DNA of 64,000 nt, taken from the NCBI RefSeq assembly GCF_036174265.1, contig NZ_CP108055.1, positions 1,798,001-1,862,000 of the forward strand, written 5' to 3'. Within the stretch, counting starts at the first letter, position 1. Every line of letters begins with the position of its first letter. The translations under genes were made by a program, and so were the position numbers. Shown here piece after piece: positions 43,514-52,109 of this stretch. The stretch comes from Streptomyces sp. NBC_00285. GTDB taxonomy: Bacteria; Actinomycetota; Actinomycetes; Streptomycetales; Streptomycetaceae. The notes beneath the pieces were generated by a model. The model ran no database searches and was not told the DNA's origin. It saw nothing but the letters and a program-made list of their open reading frames with translations.

Positions 43514-43938
43514 GAAACCGCCCCGAACTGCACGTTTACCCCTACTGCGCCTCTAAGACCAGCACGAACCAGCACGGGGCTCGCCGTCAACACCCGCCAC
43601 GCTAACGCATTGCGTTCCCTGATCAGGCGGGGTGACGGAAGGGAGCGAAGGCGGGAGAGGGACGCCCTTGGCGGTCCTGCCGTCGGACCCTCCACGCTGC
43701 TTGTTCGAGGCGCCGACGAACTCCCTTACGGCCCGGCGGGATTGCCGTCCGCGGGCGGCGCCTCACGGCACCGGGTCGGGTCACATCGCGCGGGCCTCAC
43801 CGGCGAAGACGACCACTCGGAGCTGATGAGATCTCGGCGGCACGTCCGCAGCGGCACTGTCGCCCGGGTGCGCGGCCGGCGCGAGGCCGGGCGGGGTGCC
43901 GTCGAGTGAACGCCAGGTCGGCGCCCCGCCCCACCAGC
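43514..43938. other. 425-bp intergenic region upstream of sbcD
   Basis: No convincing gene. The region holds the sbcDC promoter and a perfect palindrome AACGCATTGCGTT at 43604-43616. A 53-codon frame on the minus strand (43781-43942) begins with a GTG overlapping the YigZ stop codon but resembles nothing I recognise. Confidence 0.5.
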
Positions 43939-44565
43939 TCACGCGTCCCCGTACGCCTCCCCGCCGAGCTCGAACCCCGCCGTCCCCGCCGTCACATCCG
44001 CGAGCCATCCCCGGAACGCCGCCACGTCCGCGTCCGGCAGCCCGATCTCGATCGTGACCGCCTCGCCGTAGTGGACGTCCCGTACCTCGCGTCCGGTCGA
44101 GTGCAGGTCGTTCTGCACCTTGCCCGCGCGCTGGTGGTCGACGGTGACCGTGGCGAGGCGGAACCGGCGGCGGGTGAGGGTGCCGAGCGTGTCCAGGGCT
44201 TCGCCGACCGAGCCGCCGTACGCCCTGATGAGGCCGCCCGCGCCGAGCTTGACGCCGCCGTAGTAGCGGGTGACGACGGCGACGACGTAGCGCATGTCGC
44301 GGCGCATCAGCATCTGGAGCATCGGGACGCCCGCGGTGCCGCCGGGTTCGCCGTCGTCGCTCGCCTTCTGGATCGCGGCGTCGGCGCCGATGACGTAGGC
44401 GTAGCAGTTGTGGGTGGCGTCGGCGTGCTCCTTGCGGACGGCCGCGACGAAGTCCCGGGCCTCCTGCTCGGTGGCCGCCGGGGCGAGGGCGCACAGGAAA
44501 CGCGAGCGGTTGACCTCGGTCTCGTGCACACCCGCGTGGGCCACCGTGCGGTACTCGTCCTGCAT
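43939..44565 (-). CDS. YigZ/IMPACT family protein
   Basis: A 208-residue protein of the UPF0029/IMPACT family. Hallmarks: EVNRSRFLCALAP near residue 16, ATHNCYAYVIG near 49, KASDDGEPGGTAGVPML near 66, and VTRYYGGVKLGAGGLIRAYG near 97. The C-terminal ~70 residues form the usual ferredoxin-like domain. Bacterial members may act in translation control or nucleotide binding, but function is unproven. It is the upstream gene of a minus-strand run, but the next minus-strand genes lie to the right, so it is probably alone. Confidence 0.92.
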   Translation of the reverse strand: MQDEYRTVAHAGVHETEVNRSRFLCALAPAATEQEARDFVAAVRKEHADATHNCYAYVIGADAAIQKASDDGEPGGTAGVPMLQMLMRRDMRYVVAVVTRYYGGVKLGAGGLIRAYGGSVGEALDTLGTLTRRRFRLATVTVDHQRAGKVQNDLHSTGREVRDVHYGEAVTIEIGLPDADVAAFRGWLADVTAGTAGFELGGEAYGDA

Positions 44566-44615
44566 CCGGCCAGCCTAATCCGTGGATGCGGAGGCCCCGA
44601 CGGACTGCCCCGGCG

Positions 44616-45158
44616 TCACGTTCTGCTCCCCCGCGGCACCGTCACGGAGGTGAGGAGCGCCGCCCCCGGGGCCAGGTCCCGCCAGGACTCACCGTGCCAC
44701 TCCAGCACCGCGATCGCCGAGGTCGGGAACTTCACCCGGACCTCGTCCAGCGCGTCGCCGAGGCCGCCCCCGGCCAGCGTGAGGACCAGTTCCTCCAGCC
44801 CCGGGTTGTGCCCGACGAGCAGCAGCGTCACGGCCTCGGGCGGCGTCTCGCGCACGGTCGCCAGCAACTCCGTCGGGTCGGCCCCGTACAGCTCGGGGTC
44901 GAGGCGCACAGGCGGTGGGGTGTCCCACTGCGCGGCCGCCAACTCCCAGGTGTGCCGGGCGCGTACGGCCGTGGAGCACAGGGCGAGGTCGGGGAGCAGT
45001 CCGGCGTCGGCGAGGTGGCGGCCCGCCTCCGGGGCGTCCCGGAGTCCGCGGGGCCCGAGCGGGCGTTCGTGGTCGGCGACGCCCTCGGGCCAGGCGGACT
45101 TGGCGTGTCTGAGGACGACGAGGCGACGCGACGAGCCCGCTCCGGTGGGCGCGGTCAT
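44616..45158 (-). CDS. SixA-type histidine phosphatase
   Basis: A 180-residue phosphatase of the histidine phosphatase (phosphoglycerate mutase-like) clan. Catalytic RHG-like motif LVVLRHAKSAWPEG at about residues 13-26 and the second His in LLLVGHNPGLEELV at about 112-125. SixA enzymes dephosphorylate phosphohistidine domains; small actinobacterial members are not well characterised. Its ATG overlaps the stop of the CysRS-like gene by 4 nt, so the two are translated together. Confidence 0.9.
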   Translation of the reverse strand: MTAPTGAGSSRRLVVLRHAKSAWPEGVADHERPLGPRGLRDAPEAGRHLADAGLLPDLALCSTAVRARHTWELAAAQWDTPPPVRLDPELYGADPTELLATVRETPPEAVTLLLVGHNPGLEELVLTLAGGGLGDALDEVRVKFPTSAIAVLEWHGESWRDLAPGAALLTSVTVPRGSRT

Positions 45159-45889
45159 GGCTGGGATCCGACGTCGCGGGCGAGGTCGAGACCGAGCAGC
45201 CGGTCCGCGTAGACGTACGTTTCGAAACGGGCGCCCTCCGGTAGTTCCGACTCCTCGACCCACCGCAGCACGCGCAGGACCTCGGGTACGTCCAGGTCGT
45301 CCTCCCAGGCGGTTCGGAGCCGTCCGCGCACCTCGTCCGGGACGGGCCGGGACGCCTGCCGTGCCCAGGCGGCGACGGCCCGACGCCACCGCAGGAGGGT
45401 CCCGTGGGCCTCGGTCAGGGCGGCCTCGTCGAGCCGGGCGGGTGTGCCCCGTCGCGCAGTGAGCAGGGCGAGGCGGACGACGGCGGGGTCGGCGCCCTCG
45501 GGGATGGCCTCGGTCTCGACGGGCGCAACGGGCGCGACGGGCGCGACGGCGACCCGTACCCCGTCCGGGGCCGCGCCGCCCTCCCCCACCACATGGACGG
45601 CCTGGGCCTCACCCCACCCGGGTCCGACGTCCCGGCGGTCCTCGAAGGGCCGGGTGCCCAGGGCGGCGGCGCCCGCGTGCAGTTCCGCCTGTTCCCGGTC
45701 ACCGGTGAGCAGCGCCCATACGGGGGTGCCGCCGAGTTCCAGGGCCCGGACCAGGATGTCGGCGACGAGCAGGACGCGCAGGGCGGAGGCGTCGTAGCCC
45801 GGCGCATGGGCCTCGACCCTGGTCAGGCCTCTGCGGGCGGGGGCGGCGTCGACGAGCTCGCCGGTTCGGGCGTCGGTGATGCACAGCAC
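45155..45889 (-). CDS. CysRS/MshC-like protein lacking catalytic motifs
   Basis: A 244-residue protein whose two ends resemble cysteinyl-tRNA synthetase and the mycothiol ligase MshC. Residues 23-62 (RVEAHAPGYDASALRVLLVA onward) follow the CysRS block that normally contains a zinc Cys and HIGH: Cys is replaced and HIGH reads ALRV. Residues 137-238 follow the C-terminal helical region (VVRLALLTARRG, LLRWRRAVAAWA, WEDDLDVPEVLRVL). The middle catalytic half, including KMSKS and zinc ligands, is gone, with a short Pro/Val-Ala linker instead. Amino-acid activation is not possible; a regulatory or binding role is inference. GTG at 45889 begins the conserved part; a longer frame to 46006 is unlike it. 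Overlaps the SixA gene. Confidence 0.72.
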   Translation of the reverse strand: MLCITDARTGELVDAAPARRGLTRVEAHAPGYDASALRVLLVADILVRALELGGTPVWALLTGDREQAELHAGAAALGTRPFEDRRDVGPGWGEAQAVHVVGEGGAAPDGVRVAVAPVAPVAPVETEAIPEGADPAVVRLALLTARRGTPARLDEAALTEAHGTLLRWRRAVAAWARQASRPVPDEVRGRLRTAWEDDLDVPEVLRVLRWVEESELPEGARFETYVYADRLLGLDLARDVGSQP

Positions 45890-46104
45890 GGGGCGAGCGT
45901 AGGCGGGCGGAGGGCTCCGCGCAGGTGACTGACCGGTATTCCGGACACTGGTACGGGGTTCAACCAACCGCGCCCGCTCCCGTAACCCCTGCTGCTCGCC
46001 CTGCATCTCGCCGTCACCCTCCCGCCCCCACCGCTCGGAATCAACCGGGACCGCCGGCTGTTTCCGAGCACAACAGTCCTCACATACAGAGCAGGGAGCC
46101 CAGC

Positions 46105-46512
46105 GTGTACGGCGACTCAGACATTGTCCGCAGGATCCTCACCGAGCCCGGCGACACCTGGGCGATCGTGGGCCTGTCGTCGAATCAGCGGCGCGCGGCC
46201 TACGGGGTCGCCGAGGTGCTCCAGCGCCACGGCAAGCGGATCGTGCCGGTCCACCCCAAGGCGGAGACCGTGCACGGCGAGCAGGGATACGCCTCCCTCG
46301 CGGAGATCCCCTTCGACGTGGACGTGGTCGACGTGTTCGTGAACAGCGACCTCGCGGGTGCGGTCGCCGACGAGGCCGTGGCCAAGGGCGCGAAGGCCGT
46401 CTGGTTCCAGTTGGACGTCATCGACGAGGCGGCCTACGACCGCACCCGCGCCGCCGGCCTCTACATGGTGATGGACAAGTGCCCGGCGATCGAGCTGCCC
46501 CGGCTGGGCTGA
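46105..46512 (+). CDS. CoA-binding domain protein (YccU type)
   Basis: A 135-residue single-domain Rossmann protein of the CoA_binding_2 family: DTWAIVGLSSNQRRAAYGVAE near residue 16, IVPVHPKAETVHGEQGYASL near 44, and a C-terminal CPAIELPRL. Members bind CoA and may report on acyl-CoA pools; no enzymatic residues are evident. GTG at 46105 follows CAGGGAG. It is divergent from the CysRS-like/SixA pair. Confidence 0.9.
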   Translation: MYGDSDIVRRILTEPGDTWAIVGLSSNQRRAAYGVAEVLQRHGKRIVPVHPKAETVHGEQGYASLAEIPFDVDVVDVFVNSDLAGAVADEAVAKGAKAVWFQLDVIDEAAYDRTRAAGLYMVMDKCPAIELPRLG

Positions 46513-46718
46513 CGCCCCGCAGACCCGCACGCACCCTTGTCCGCCCGGGCGACCACTTCCCCGCAATTCCTGAGTCTGCCGGACGCTCCCGGCTGGACCG
46601 GACGGCCGCCCGGTGGCTGCCGGTCCGCCTGGTGGGCATGGGCGTGATCTCCTGGCAGGGCGGCGTCGGCGGCGGCCGGGCAGGCTCGCCCTGTGGTGGG
46701 ACACCGGAGAAGACGCCG

Positions 46719-46802
46719 ATGAGCGCGCACCCCCGCACCGAGGCACCCGTAACCACTCACCGCCTCCCGCCTCCCCGGGACGCCGACATAATGACCGGGT
46801 GA
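46719..46802 (+). CDS. Short upstream ORF coupled to pobA
   Basis: A 27-codon frame starting ATG AGC GCG, preceded by GGAGAAGACGCCG, a good ribosome-binding site. It ends in TGA at 46800-46802, overlapping the pobA GTG start (GTGA). pobA itself has no ribosome-binding site, so translational coupling through this leader is plausible. The peptide (Pro, Thr and His rich) looks like nothing known. Confidence 0.5.
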   Translation: MSAHPRTEAPVTTHRLPPPRDADIMTG

Positions 46803-48010
46803 CTCCCGACTCCAACTCCGTTGCCCCACAACGCTTTCCGGTCGTCGTCGTCGGTGCCGGGCCCGCCGGACTGACGATCGGCAACATCCTGCGGGCCGCC
46901 GGCGTGGACTGCCTCGTCCTGGAGGTGGAGACCCGGGAGTTCATCGAGCAGCGGCCGCGTGCGGGCGTCATCGAGGAGTGGGCCGTACGCGGTCTGCAGC
47001 GGCACGGCCTCGCGGACACCCTGCTGGAGCGGGCCCAGTTGCACACCGAGTGCGAGTTCCGTTTCGCCGGCGAGCGCTTCCGCTTCGGCTACGGCGAGCT
47101 GACGGGACAGCACCACTTCGTGTATCCGCAGCCGCTGTTGGTGACGGACCTGGTGCGCGAGTACGCCGACGTACGGGGCGGCGAGATCCGCTTCGGCGTC
47201 CAGGACGTCCGCCTGCACGACCTGGAGACGGACCGGCCCTCCGTGTCGTACACCGATGCCGGGACGGGCGAACGACAGCTGGTGGAGTGCGAGTTCGTGG
47301 CGGGCTGCGACGGGGCGCGCGGGGTGACCCGCAGCGTCCTCCCGGAGAGCACCCGCATCGCCCGGCACGACTACGGCATCGGCTGGCTGGCGCTGCTCGC
47401 GGAGGCACCGCCGTCGTCCGACTGTGTCCTGTTCGGCATCCATCCCCACGGTTTCGCCGGGCACATGGCCCGCAGCCCCGAGGTCACCCGTTACTACCTG
47501 GAGTGCCCGCCGGGTGACGACCCCGAGAACTGGTCCCACGACCGTGTCTGGACCGAACTCCAGCAGCGTCTCGGCGTGGACGGCAGCCCCCCGCTCACCG
47601 AGGGCCGGCTGATCGAGAAGCGCGTCCTCGACATGCACAACTACGTCGTGGAGCCCATGACCGTCGGCCGCCTCTTCCTCGCCGGCGACGCCGCCCACCT
47701 CACCGCGCCGATCGCGGCGAAGGGCATGAACCTCGCCCTGCACGACGCCTTCCTGCTCGGCGACGCTCTTGTGGCCTACCTCGGCAAGGGTGAGGGCAGC
47801 GGCCTCGACGGCTACTCGGAGGCCTGTCTGCGGCGCGTGTGGGACTACCAGGAGTTCTCCCAGTGGCTCTCCGAGGTGTACCACGGCACCTCGTCGGGCG
47901 ACGAGTACCGGGCGGGCACCACCTTCGCCCGCCTCCGTCGCCTGTTCACCTCGCCCGCCACAGCCGCAGCCTTCGCCGAGCAGTACCTGGGTACGGCGTC
48001 CGCGTACTGA
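46799..48010 (+). CDS. pobA: 4-Hydroxybenzoate 3-monooxygenase
   Basis: A 403-residue class A flavoprotein monooxygenase converting 4-hydroxybenzoate to protocatechuate using NAD(P)H and O2. FAD motifs: VVVVGAGPAGLT at about residues 13-24 (GxGxxG), FVAGCDGARGVTR (DG motif) and LAGDAAHLTAPIAAKGMNLA (GD motif) near residue 295. The conserved RAGVIEEWAVRGL is also diagnostic. It is the size of PobA. No protocatechuate pathway (pca) genes lie in this window. GTG start overlaps the short upstream frame. Confidence 0.92.
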   Translation: MTPDSNSVAPQRFPVVVVGAGPAGLTIGNILRAAGVDCLVLEVETREFIEQRPRAGVIEEWAVRGLQRHGLADTLLERAQLHTECEFRFAGERFRFGYGELTGQHHFVYPQPLLVTDLVREYADVRGGEIRFGVQDVRLHDLETDRPSVSYTDAGTGERQLVECEFVAGCDGARGVTRSVLPESTRIARHDYGIGWLALLAEAPPSSDCVLFGIHPHGFAGHMARSPEVTRYYLECPPGDDPENWSHDRVWTELQQRLGVDGSPPLTEGRLIEKRVLDMHNYVVEPMTVGRLFLAGDAAHLTAPIAAKGMNLALHDAFLLGDALVAYLGKGEGSGLDGYSEACLRRVWDYQEFSQWLSEVYHGTSSGDEYRAGTTFARLRRLFTSPATAAAFAEQYLGTASAY

Positions 48011-48026
48011 TCCTTGTACCGATCCT

Positions 48027-48386
48027 TCAGTCGTGCACCGGCCGGTCGCTGAGCCGGTGGTCGGCCACCTTGAGAGCCTCGTCGACGAGGCGGCGCAGGT
48101 GACCGTCGCGCAGCGCGTAGATCACCCGGCGGCCCTCCTTCCGCGTGCTCACCAACCCGGCCAGCCGGAGCCGGGCCAGGTGCTGGCTGACGGCGGGACG
48201 GGCCGCTCCGCAGGCCTCCGTGAGGGTCGTGACATCGGCCTCGCCGCCGGTCAGGACGTGCAGCAGGGTGAGGCGGGTGCGGTCGCCCAGAAGGGCGAGA
48301 ATCTCGGCCGCGAGGGCGAACTGTTCCTCGCCGGGGGTGCGCGGGTGCGCATCGTGCGCAGGTGATAGGTGCATGCGTGCGCTCAT
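48027..48386 (-). CDS. ArsR/SmtB-family metal-responsive repressor
   Basis: A 119-residue winged-helix repressor: LAAEILALLGDRTRLTLLHVL near residue 27, EACGAARPAVSQHLARLRLAG (recognition helix) and the wing RKEGRRVIYAL. One cysteine (in EACG) and several His (HLSPAHDAH at the start, HLRRLVDEALKVADHRLSD at the end) could form metal sites; the C-terminal His-rich helix suggests an alpha-5 zinc-type site. Divergent from the cation diffusion facilitator gene, with about 60 bp between starts, so it is very likely its zinc/cadmium-responsive repressor. ATG at 48386; another at 48374. Confidence 0.9.
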   Translation of the reverse strand: MSARMHLSPAHDAHPRTPGEEQFALAAEILALLGDRTRLTLLHVLTGGEADVTTLTEACGAARPAVSQHLARLRLAGLVSTRKEGRRVIYALRDGHLRRLVDEALKVADHRLSDRPVHD

Positions 48387-48446
48387 ACGCACATAATGGC
48401 TCCGTGAGTGCGGTACGTCCACTCCGCACATCGGAAGGAGCATCAC

Positions 48447-49523
48447 GTGAGCGACCACGACCACGGGCATCACCGGACGCACGAGCACGGACACGACCAT
48501 CCGCACGCGCACGAACACGCGCAGGAGCACCCGCGCCACGGCCTCCGCCACCGCCTCACCCACGCCCTCACCCCCCACTCCCACGAGAGTGCCGACAAGC
48601 TCGACTCCGCCCTGGAGTCCTCCGCCCGCGGCATGCGCGCCCTGTGGGTCTCGCTGGCGGTGCTCGGTGTGACGGCGCTGGCGCAGGCGGTCGTCGTGGC
48701 CGTCTCCGGGTCCGTCGCACTGCTCGGGGACACGGTGCACAACGCGGCGGACGCGCTGACCGCCGTACCGCTGGGCATCGCCTTCGTGCTGGGCCGACGC
48801 GCGGCCACCAGACGCTTCACGTACGGCTACGGGCGCGCCGAGGATCTCGCAGGCATGGTGATCGTGCTGACGATCGCCGCGAGCGCGGCCTTCGCGGGGT
48901 GGGCGGCGATCGACCGGCTGCTCGATCCGCGTCCCGTCTCGCACGTGCCGGTGGTGGCCGCGGCCGCACTGGTGGGCTTCGCGGGGAACGAATGTGTGGC
49001 CCGCTACCGCATCCGTGTGGGCCGGGACATCGGCTCGGCGGCGCTGGTCGCGGACGGACTGCACGCCCGTACCGACGGGTTCACCTCACTGGCCGTGCTC
49101 CTCGGCGCCGGCGGCTCGGCCCTCGGCTGGCAACTCGCCGACCCGGTCGTGGGGTTGGCGATCACCGCCGCGATCGCACTGGTACTCCGGGACGCGGCCC
49201 GCGAGGTGTTCCGGCGGGTGCTGGACGCCGTCGATCCCCACCTGGTGGACCGGGCCGAGGACGCACTGCGGGAGGTCGAAGGGGTGCGTGGGGTGGGCGA
49301 GTTGAGGCTGCGCTGGATCGGGCACCGGCTGCGCGCGGAGGTGGCGGTCGTGGTGGACGGCGAGATGACGGTCCGTCAGTCGCATGCCGTGGCCGTCGAG
49401 GCCGAGCACGCTCTGCTGCACGCCGTGCCGCGTCTCACCGCCGCGCTCGTACACGCCGACCCGACACCGGCACCGGGCGAAACCGACCCCCACCTGACGC
49501 TCGCCCACCACACAGGCGCCTGA
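48447..49523 (+). CDS. Cation diffusion facilitator (Zn/Cd efflux)
   Basis: A 358-residue CDF exporter. The N-terminal ~50 residues are extraordinarily His-rich (SDHDHGHHRTHEHGHDHPHA), a metal-sensing or collecting arm. Six membrane helices follow with metal-site motifs SVALLGDTVHNAADAL (D-x-x-x-N/D, helix 2) and VADGLHARTDGFTSL (H-x-x-x-D, helix 5), the His-Asp pattern of Zn/Cd exporters. The C-terminal ~90 residues form the cytosolic CDF domain. GTG start with GGAAGGAG upstream. Its divergent ArsR partner indicates metal-inducible expression. Confidence 0.93.
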   Translation: MSDHDHGHHRTHEHGHDHPHAHEHAQEHPRHGLRHRLTHALTPHSHESADKLDSALESSARGMRALWVSLAVLGVTALAQAVVVAVSGSVALLGDTVHNAADALTAVPLGIAFVLGRRAATRRFTYGYGRAEDLAGMVIVLTIAASAAFAGWAAIDRLLDPRPVSHVPVVAAAALVGFAGNECVARYRIRVGRDIGSAALVADGLHARTDGFTSLAVLLGAGGSALGWQLADPVVGLAITAAIALVLRDAAREVFRRVLDAVDPHLVDRAEDALREVEGVRGVGELRLRWIGHRLRAEVAVVVDGEMTVRQSHAVAVEAEHALLHAVPRLTAALVHADPTPAPGETDPHLTLAHHTGA

Positions 49524-49669
49524 GGAACCGCCGGCCGCATGTCGCTCCGTGCCGGTCTCCCCTTGCGGGCGTCCGCGACCGGGCCGGTCAGCTCGTCGAG
49601 GGCGTCGGGAGCGGGGCCTCGCGGTCGGGTGCCCGGTGGGCGCGTCCATGGCGGCAGGCCGACAGCCGC

Positions 49670-50242
49670 TCAGGACACGGCCGGTACCGAGACCGCCAGC
49701 ATCCAGCGGGCGGGGGTGTCACCCCGGTTGGCGTACTCGTGCCCGATGCCCGCCTCGAAGGTGACGCTCGACCCGGCGGGGACCCGGTGCTCGATCCCGT
49801 CGACGGTCAGGGTCAGTTCGCCCTCCGTGACATGCAGGATCTCGACCGTGCCCACCGGGTGCGGATCCGACCGGCTGGCCTCGCCCGGCATCATCAGCGA
49901 CTCCCACATCTCCAGGGGCCCCGGGGCCTCCGCGCCCGCCAGCAGCCGGCTCCAGCTGCCTGCCTCCGTGCTCCACAGCCGCACCACCTGCTCCGGCGGA
50001 ACGATCCGGACCTTCGGGCCCTGCTCGTAGTCGAGGAGCGTGGTGATGCTGATCCCGAGCGCGTCGCCGATCTTCACGACCGTGCCGAGGCTCGGGTTGG
50101 TCCTGGCCTGTTCGATCTGGATCAGCATGCCGCGGCTGACCCCGGCACGGGCGGCGAGCGCGTCCAGGGTGAAGCCGCGCTCGGTCCGCCAGCGTTTGAC
50201 GTTGCGCGCCAGGGACTGGGTCAGCAGGTCGAGATCCGCCAC
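49670..50242 (-). CDS. XRE-family regulator with cupin sensor domain
   Basis: A 190-residue regulator: helix-turn-helix at about residues 8-65 (SLARNVKRWRTERGFTLDAL, VSRGMLIQIEQARTNPS), cupin_2 domain from about 110 to the end (GTVEILHVTEGELTLTVDG, VTFEAGIGHEYANRG). Such regulators often control a nearby transporter, and a divergent EamA exporter lies 94 bp away. GTG at 50242 was chosen because the family start MADLDLLTQSL begins there; a TTG frame reaching 50275 would run into the AT-rich promoter. Confidence 0.87.
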   Translation of the reverse strand: MADLDLLTQSLARNVKRWRTERGFTLDALAARAGVSRGMLIQIEQARTNPSLGTVVKIGDALGISITTLLDYEQGPKVRIVPPEQVVRLWSTEAGSWSRLLAGAEAPGPLEMWESLMMPGEASRSDPHPVGTVEILHVTEGELTLTVDGIEHRVPAGSSVTFEAGIGHEYANRGDTPARWMLAVSVPAVS

Positions 50243-50335
50243 TTCACGTCCAATATTCTGTATGACTTGGTCCAACTGAATGAACTACGATGGGGTGCAC
50301 CCGACCGTTCACCGAACTGTACTGCGAGGTCAGCC

Positions 50336-51193
50336 GTGACAGCACTCTTCGCCCTGGCCACGAGCCTCCTGTGGGGCCTGGCCGACTTCGGCGGCGGCGT
50401 GCTGACCCGACGGCTTCCGGCGCTCACGGTGGTGGTCGTCTCGCAGGCGATCGCCGCGGCGGTGCTCGGCATGACCGTGCTGGCGACAGGCGGCTGGAGC
50501 GAGGCCGGGCCCCGGTTGTGGTTCGCGTTCGCCGCCGGTCTGGCCGGGCCGGTCGCCCTGATCTGCTTCTACAAGGCACTCGCGCTGGGCCCGATGGGGG
50601 TCGTCTCCCCGCTCGGCACACTGAGCGTGGCGGTCCCGGTCGGCATCGGCCTCCTCCTCGGCGAGCGCCCCGGGGCCGTGCAGGCCGTGGGCATCGCGGT
50701 GGCCGTCACCGGAGTCGTCCTGGCCGGCGGCCCCCAGCTGCGGGGGGCTCCCGTACAACGCCGGGCGATCGTCCTCACGCTGGTCGCGGCCCTCGGCTTC
50801 GGCGCCGTCTTCGCCCTGATCGCGGAGGCGTCCACGACCGTCACCGGTCTCTTCCTGGCCCTGTTCGTGCAGCGGATCGTCAGCGTGGCGGTGGCCGGCG
50901 CCGCGCTGTTCGTTTCGGTGCAGCGCGGCGCCCCCGCCCTCCCCGGCACCGGGCTCCCCTGGTCGTCCCTCCCCGCGCTCGCCTTCGTCGGTCTCGCGGA
51001 CGTCGCGGCGAACGGCACGTACGCGGTGGCCGCCCAGCACGGCCCGGTCACCGTGGCCGCCGTACTCGCCTCGCTCTACCCGGTGGTCACCGCCCTGGCC
51101 GCCCGCGGCTTCCTCAGCGAGCGGCTGCGCGCACTCCAGGCCGCGGGCGCCGGCCTGGCCCTGCTCGGCACGCTGCTCCTCGCGACGGGCTGA
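50336..51193 (+). CDS. EamA/DMT-family transporter
   Basis: A 285-residue drug/metabolite transporter with ten predicted helices and two EamA repeats: LATSLLWGLADFGGGVLTRR near the start, and the ends KALALGPMGVVSPLG and AQHGPVTVAAVLASLYPVVTALAA of the first and second repeats. Substrate unknown; amino acid or metabolite efflux is usual. Divergent from the XRE-cupin regulator with a short AT-rich control region containing TTGGTCCAA. GTG at 50336. Confidence 0.9.
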   Translation: MTALFALATSLLWGLADFGGGVLTRRLPALTVVVVSQAIAAAVLGMTVLATGGWSEAGPRLWFAFAAGLAGPVALICFYKALALGPMGVVSPLGTLSVAVPVGIGLLLGERPGAVQAVGIAVAVTGVVLAGGPQLRGAPVQRRAIVLTLVAALGFGAVFALIAEASTTVTGLFLALFVQRIVSVAVAGAALFVSVQRGAPALPGTGLPWSSLPALAFVGLADVAANGTYAVAAQHGPVTVAAVLASLYPVVTALAARGFLSERLRALQAAGAGLALLGTLLLATG

Positions 51194-51248
51194 CTCCGGG
51201 ATCAGCAGTGCCCCTGCGCCCCTCGGCCCGGCCGGCTCCGCGAGACGC

Positions 51249-52004
51249 TCAGTCCATCTCGGCGAGTTTCGCCGCCGTCTCCTCGTCGAGCCCGGCCAGC
51301 GCGTTGAGCTGGTCCGCCGTGGCCCCTTCGGGTATCGGCACCGGCGCCGGCGTCCGCAGCGGCGGCTGCCAGCCGTCCTCCGCGGTCCATCGCCGTACGA
51401 CCCTGGCGGGCGCCCCCGCCACCACGGCGTGGTCCGGCACCACACCTCGGACGACAGCCCCGGCGGCCACGACGACGTTCCGTCCGATCCGCGCACCGGG
51501 CAGGATCACCGCCCCGGTACCGATCCAGCAGCCCGGCCCGATCTCCACCGACTCCATCCGCGGCCACTGCTTGCCGATGGGCTCGTGGGGATCGTCGTAG
51601 GAGTGGTTGGTGGAGGTCACGTAGACGTACGGCCCGAAGTAGCAGTCGCTGCCGATGGTGACCGTGGTGTCGGCGATGACATGGCTGCCGCGCCCCAGCA
51701 CGACCCCGTCGCCGATGCGCAGGATCGGCTCCGGACCGAGGTCCAGGTCGGGCATGAGGCCGGCGGTCAGGGTGACCTGCTCGCCGACGATGCAGTGGGA
51801 CCCCACGTGGATCCACGGCTCACCGAAGACCGTGCCGAGCGGAAAGGCCAGCCGGCTGTGCGCACCCAGCGCGCCGAAGCGGAAACGCCCCGGGCGCTCC
51901 GCGGTCACGGAGCCCGTGCGCTGCACCCAGGCCCAGCCCGTGTGGACGGCACGCTGGACGAGACGGCCCCGCCAGGATGAGAACGTGTTCTTGCTCTTCG
52001 GCAC
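51249..52004 (-). CDS. Left-handed beta-helix acyltransferase
   Basis: A 251-residue hexapeptide-repeat protein of the acetyltransferase (NeuD/WbbJ-like) type. Hexapeptide turns include IHVGSHCIVGEQ, ILRIGDGVVLGRGSHVIA, TVTIGSDCYFGPYVYV and VEIGPGCWIGTGAVILPGARIGRN (shortened), with catalytic-His-like residue in TSTNHSYDD. The C-terminal 60 residues leave the helix. The acceptor is unknown. The first GTG at 52010 and this GTG at 52004 are both possible starts; VPKSKNTF is the more conserved beginning. Its upstream region faces the gamma-carbonic anhydrase gene. Confidence 0.82.
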   Translation of the reverse strand: MPKSKNTFSSWRGRLVQRAVHTGWAWVQRTGSVTAERPGRFRFGALGAHSRLAFPLGTVFGEPWIHVGSHCIVGEQVTLTAGLMPDLDLGPEPILRIGDGVVLGRGSHVIADTTVTIGSDCYFGPYVYVTSTNHSYDDPHEPIGKQWPRMESVEIGPGCWIGTGAVILPGARIGRNVVVAAGAVVRGVVPDHAVVAGAPARVVRRWTAEDGWQPPLRTPAPVPIPEGATADQLNALAGLDEETAAKLAEMD

Positions 52005-52109
52005 GAGCACACCGTACTGAGCGCGCGCCGTCCGCATGAGACCGAGGGCTTGTGATCTTCGCCCCACCGGGTGGCGTACGGTTCCGGATATCCGCGAGCG
52101 GGAGGCGAA

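Noticed and set aside
43604..43616. LexA/SOS box for sbcDC
   Set aside because: Streptomyces LexA sites follow GAAC-N4-GTTC; the palindrome here is AACGCATTGCGTT.
43781..43942. 53-codon minus-strand frame whose GTG overlaps the YigZ stop
   Set aside because: No recognisable family and no supporting context beyond the GTGA overlap.
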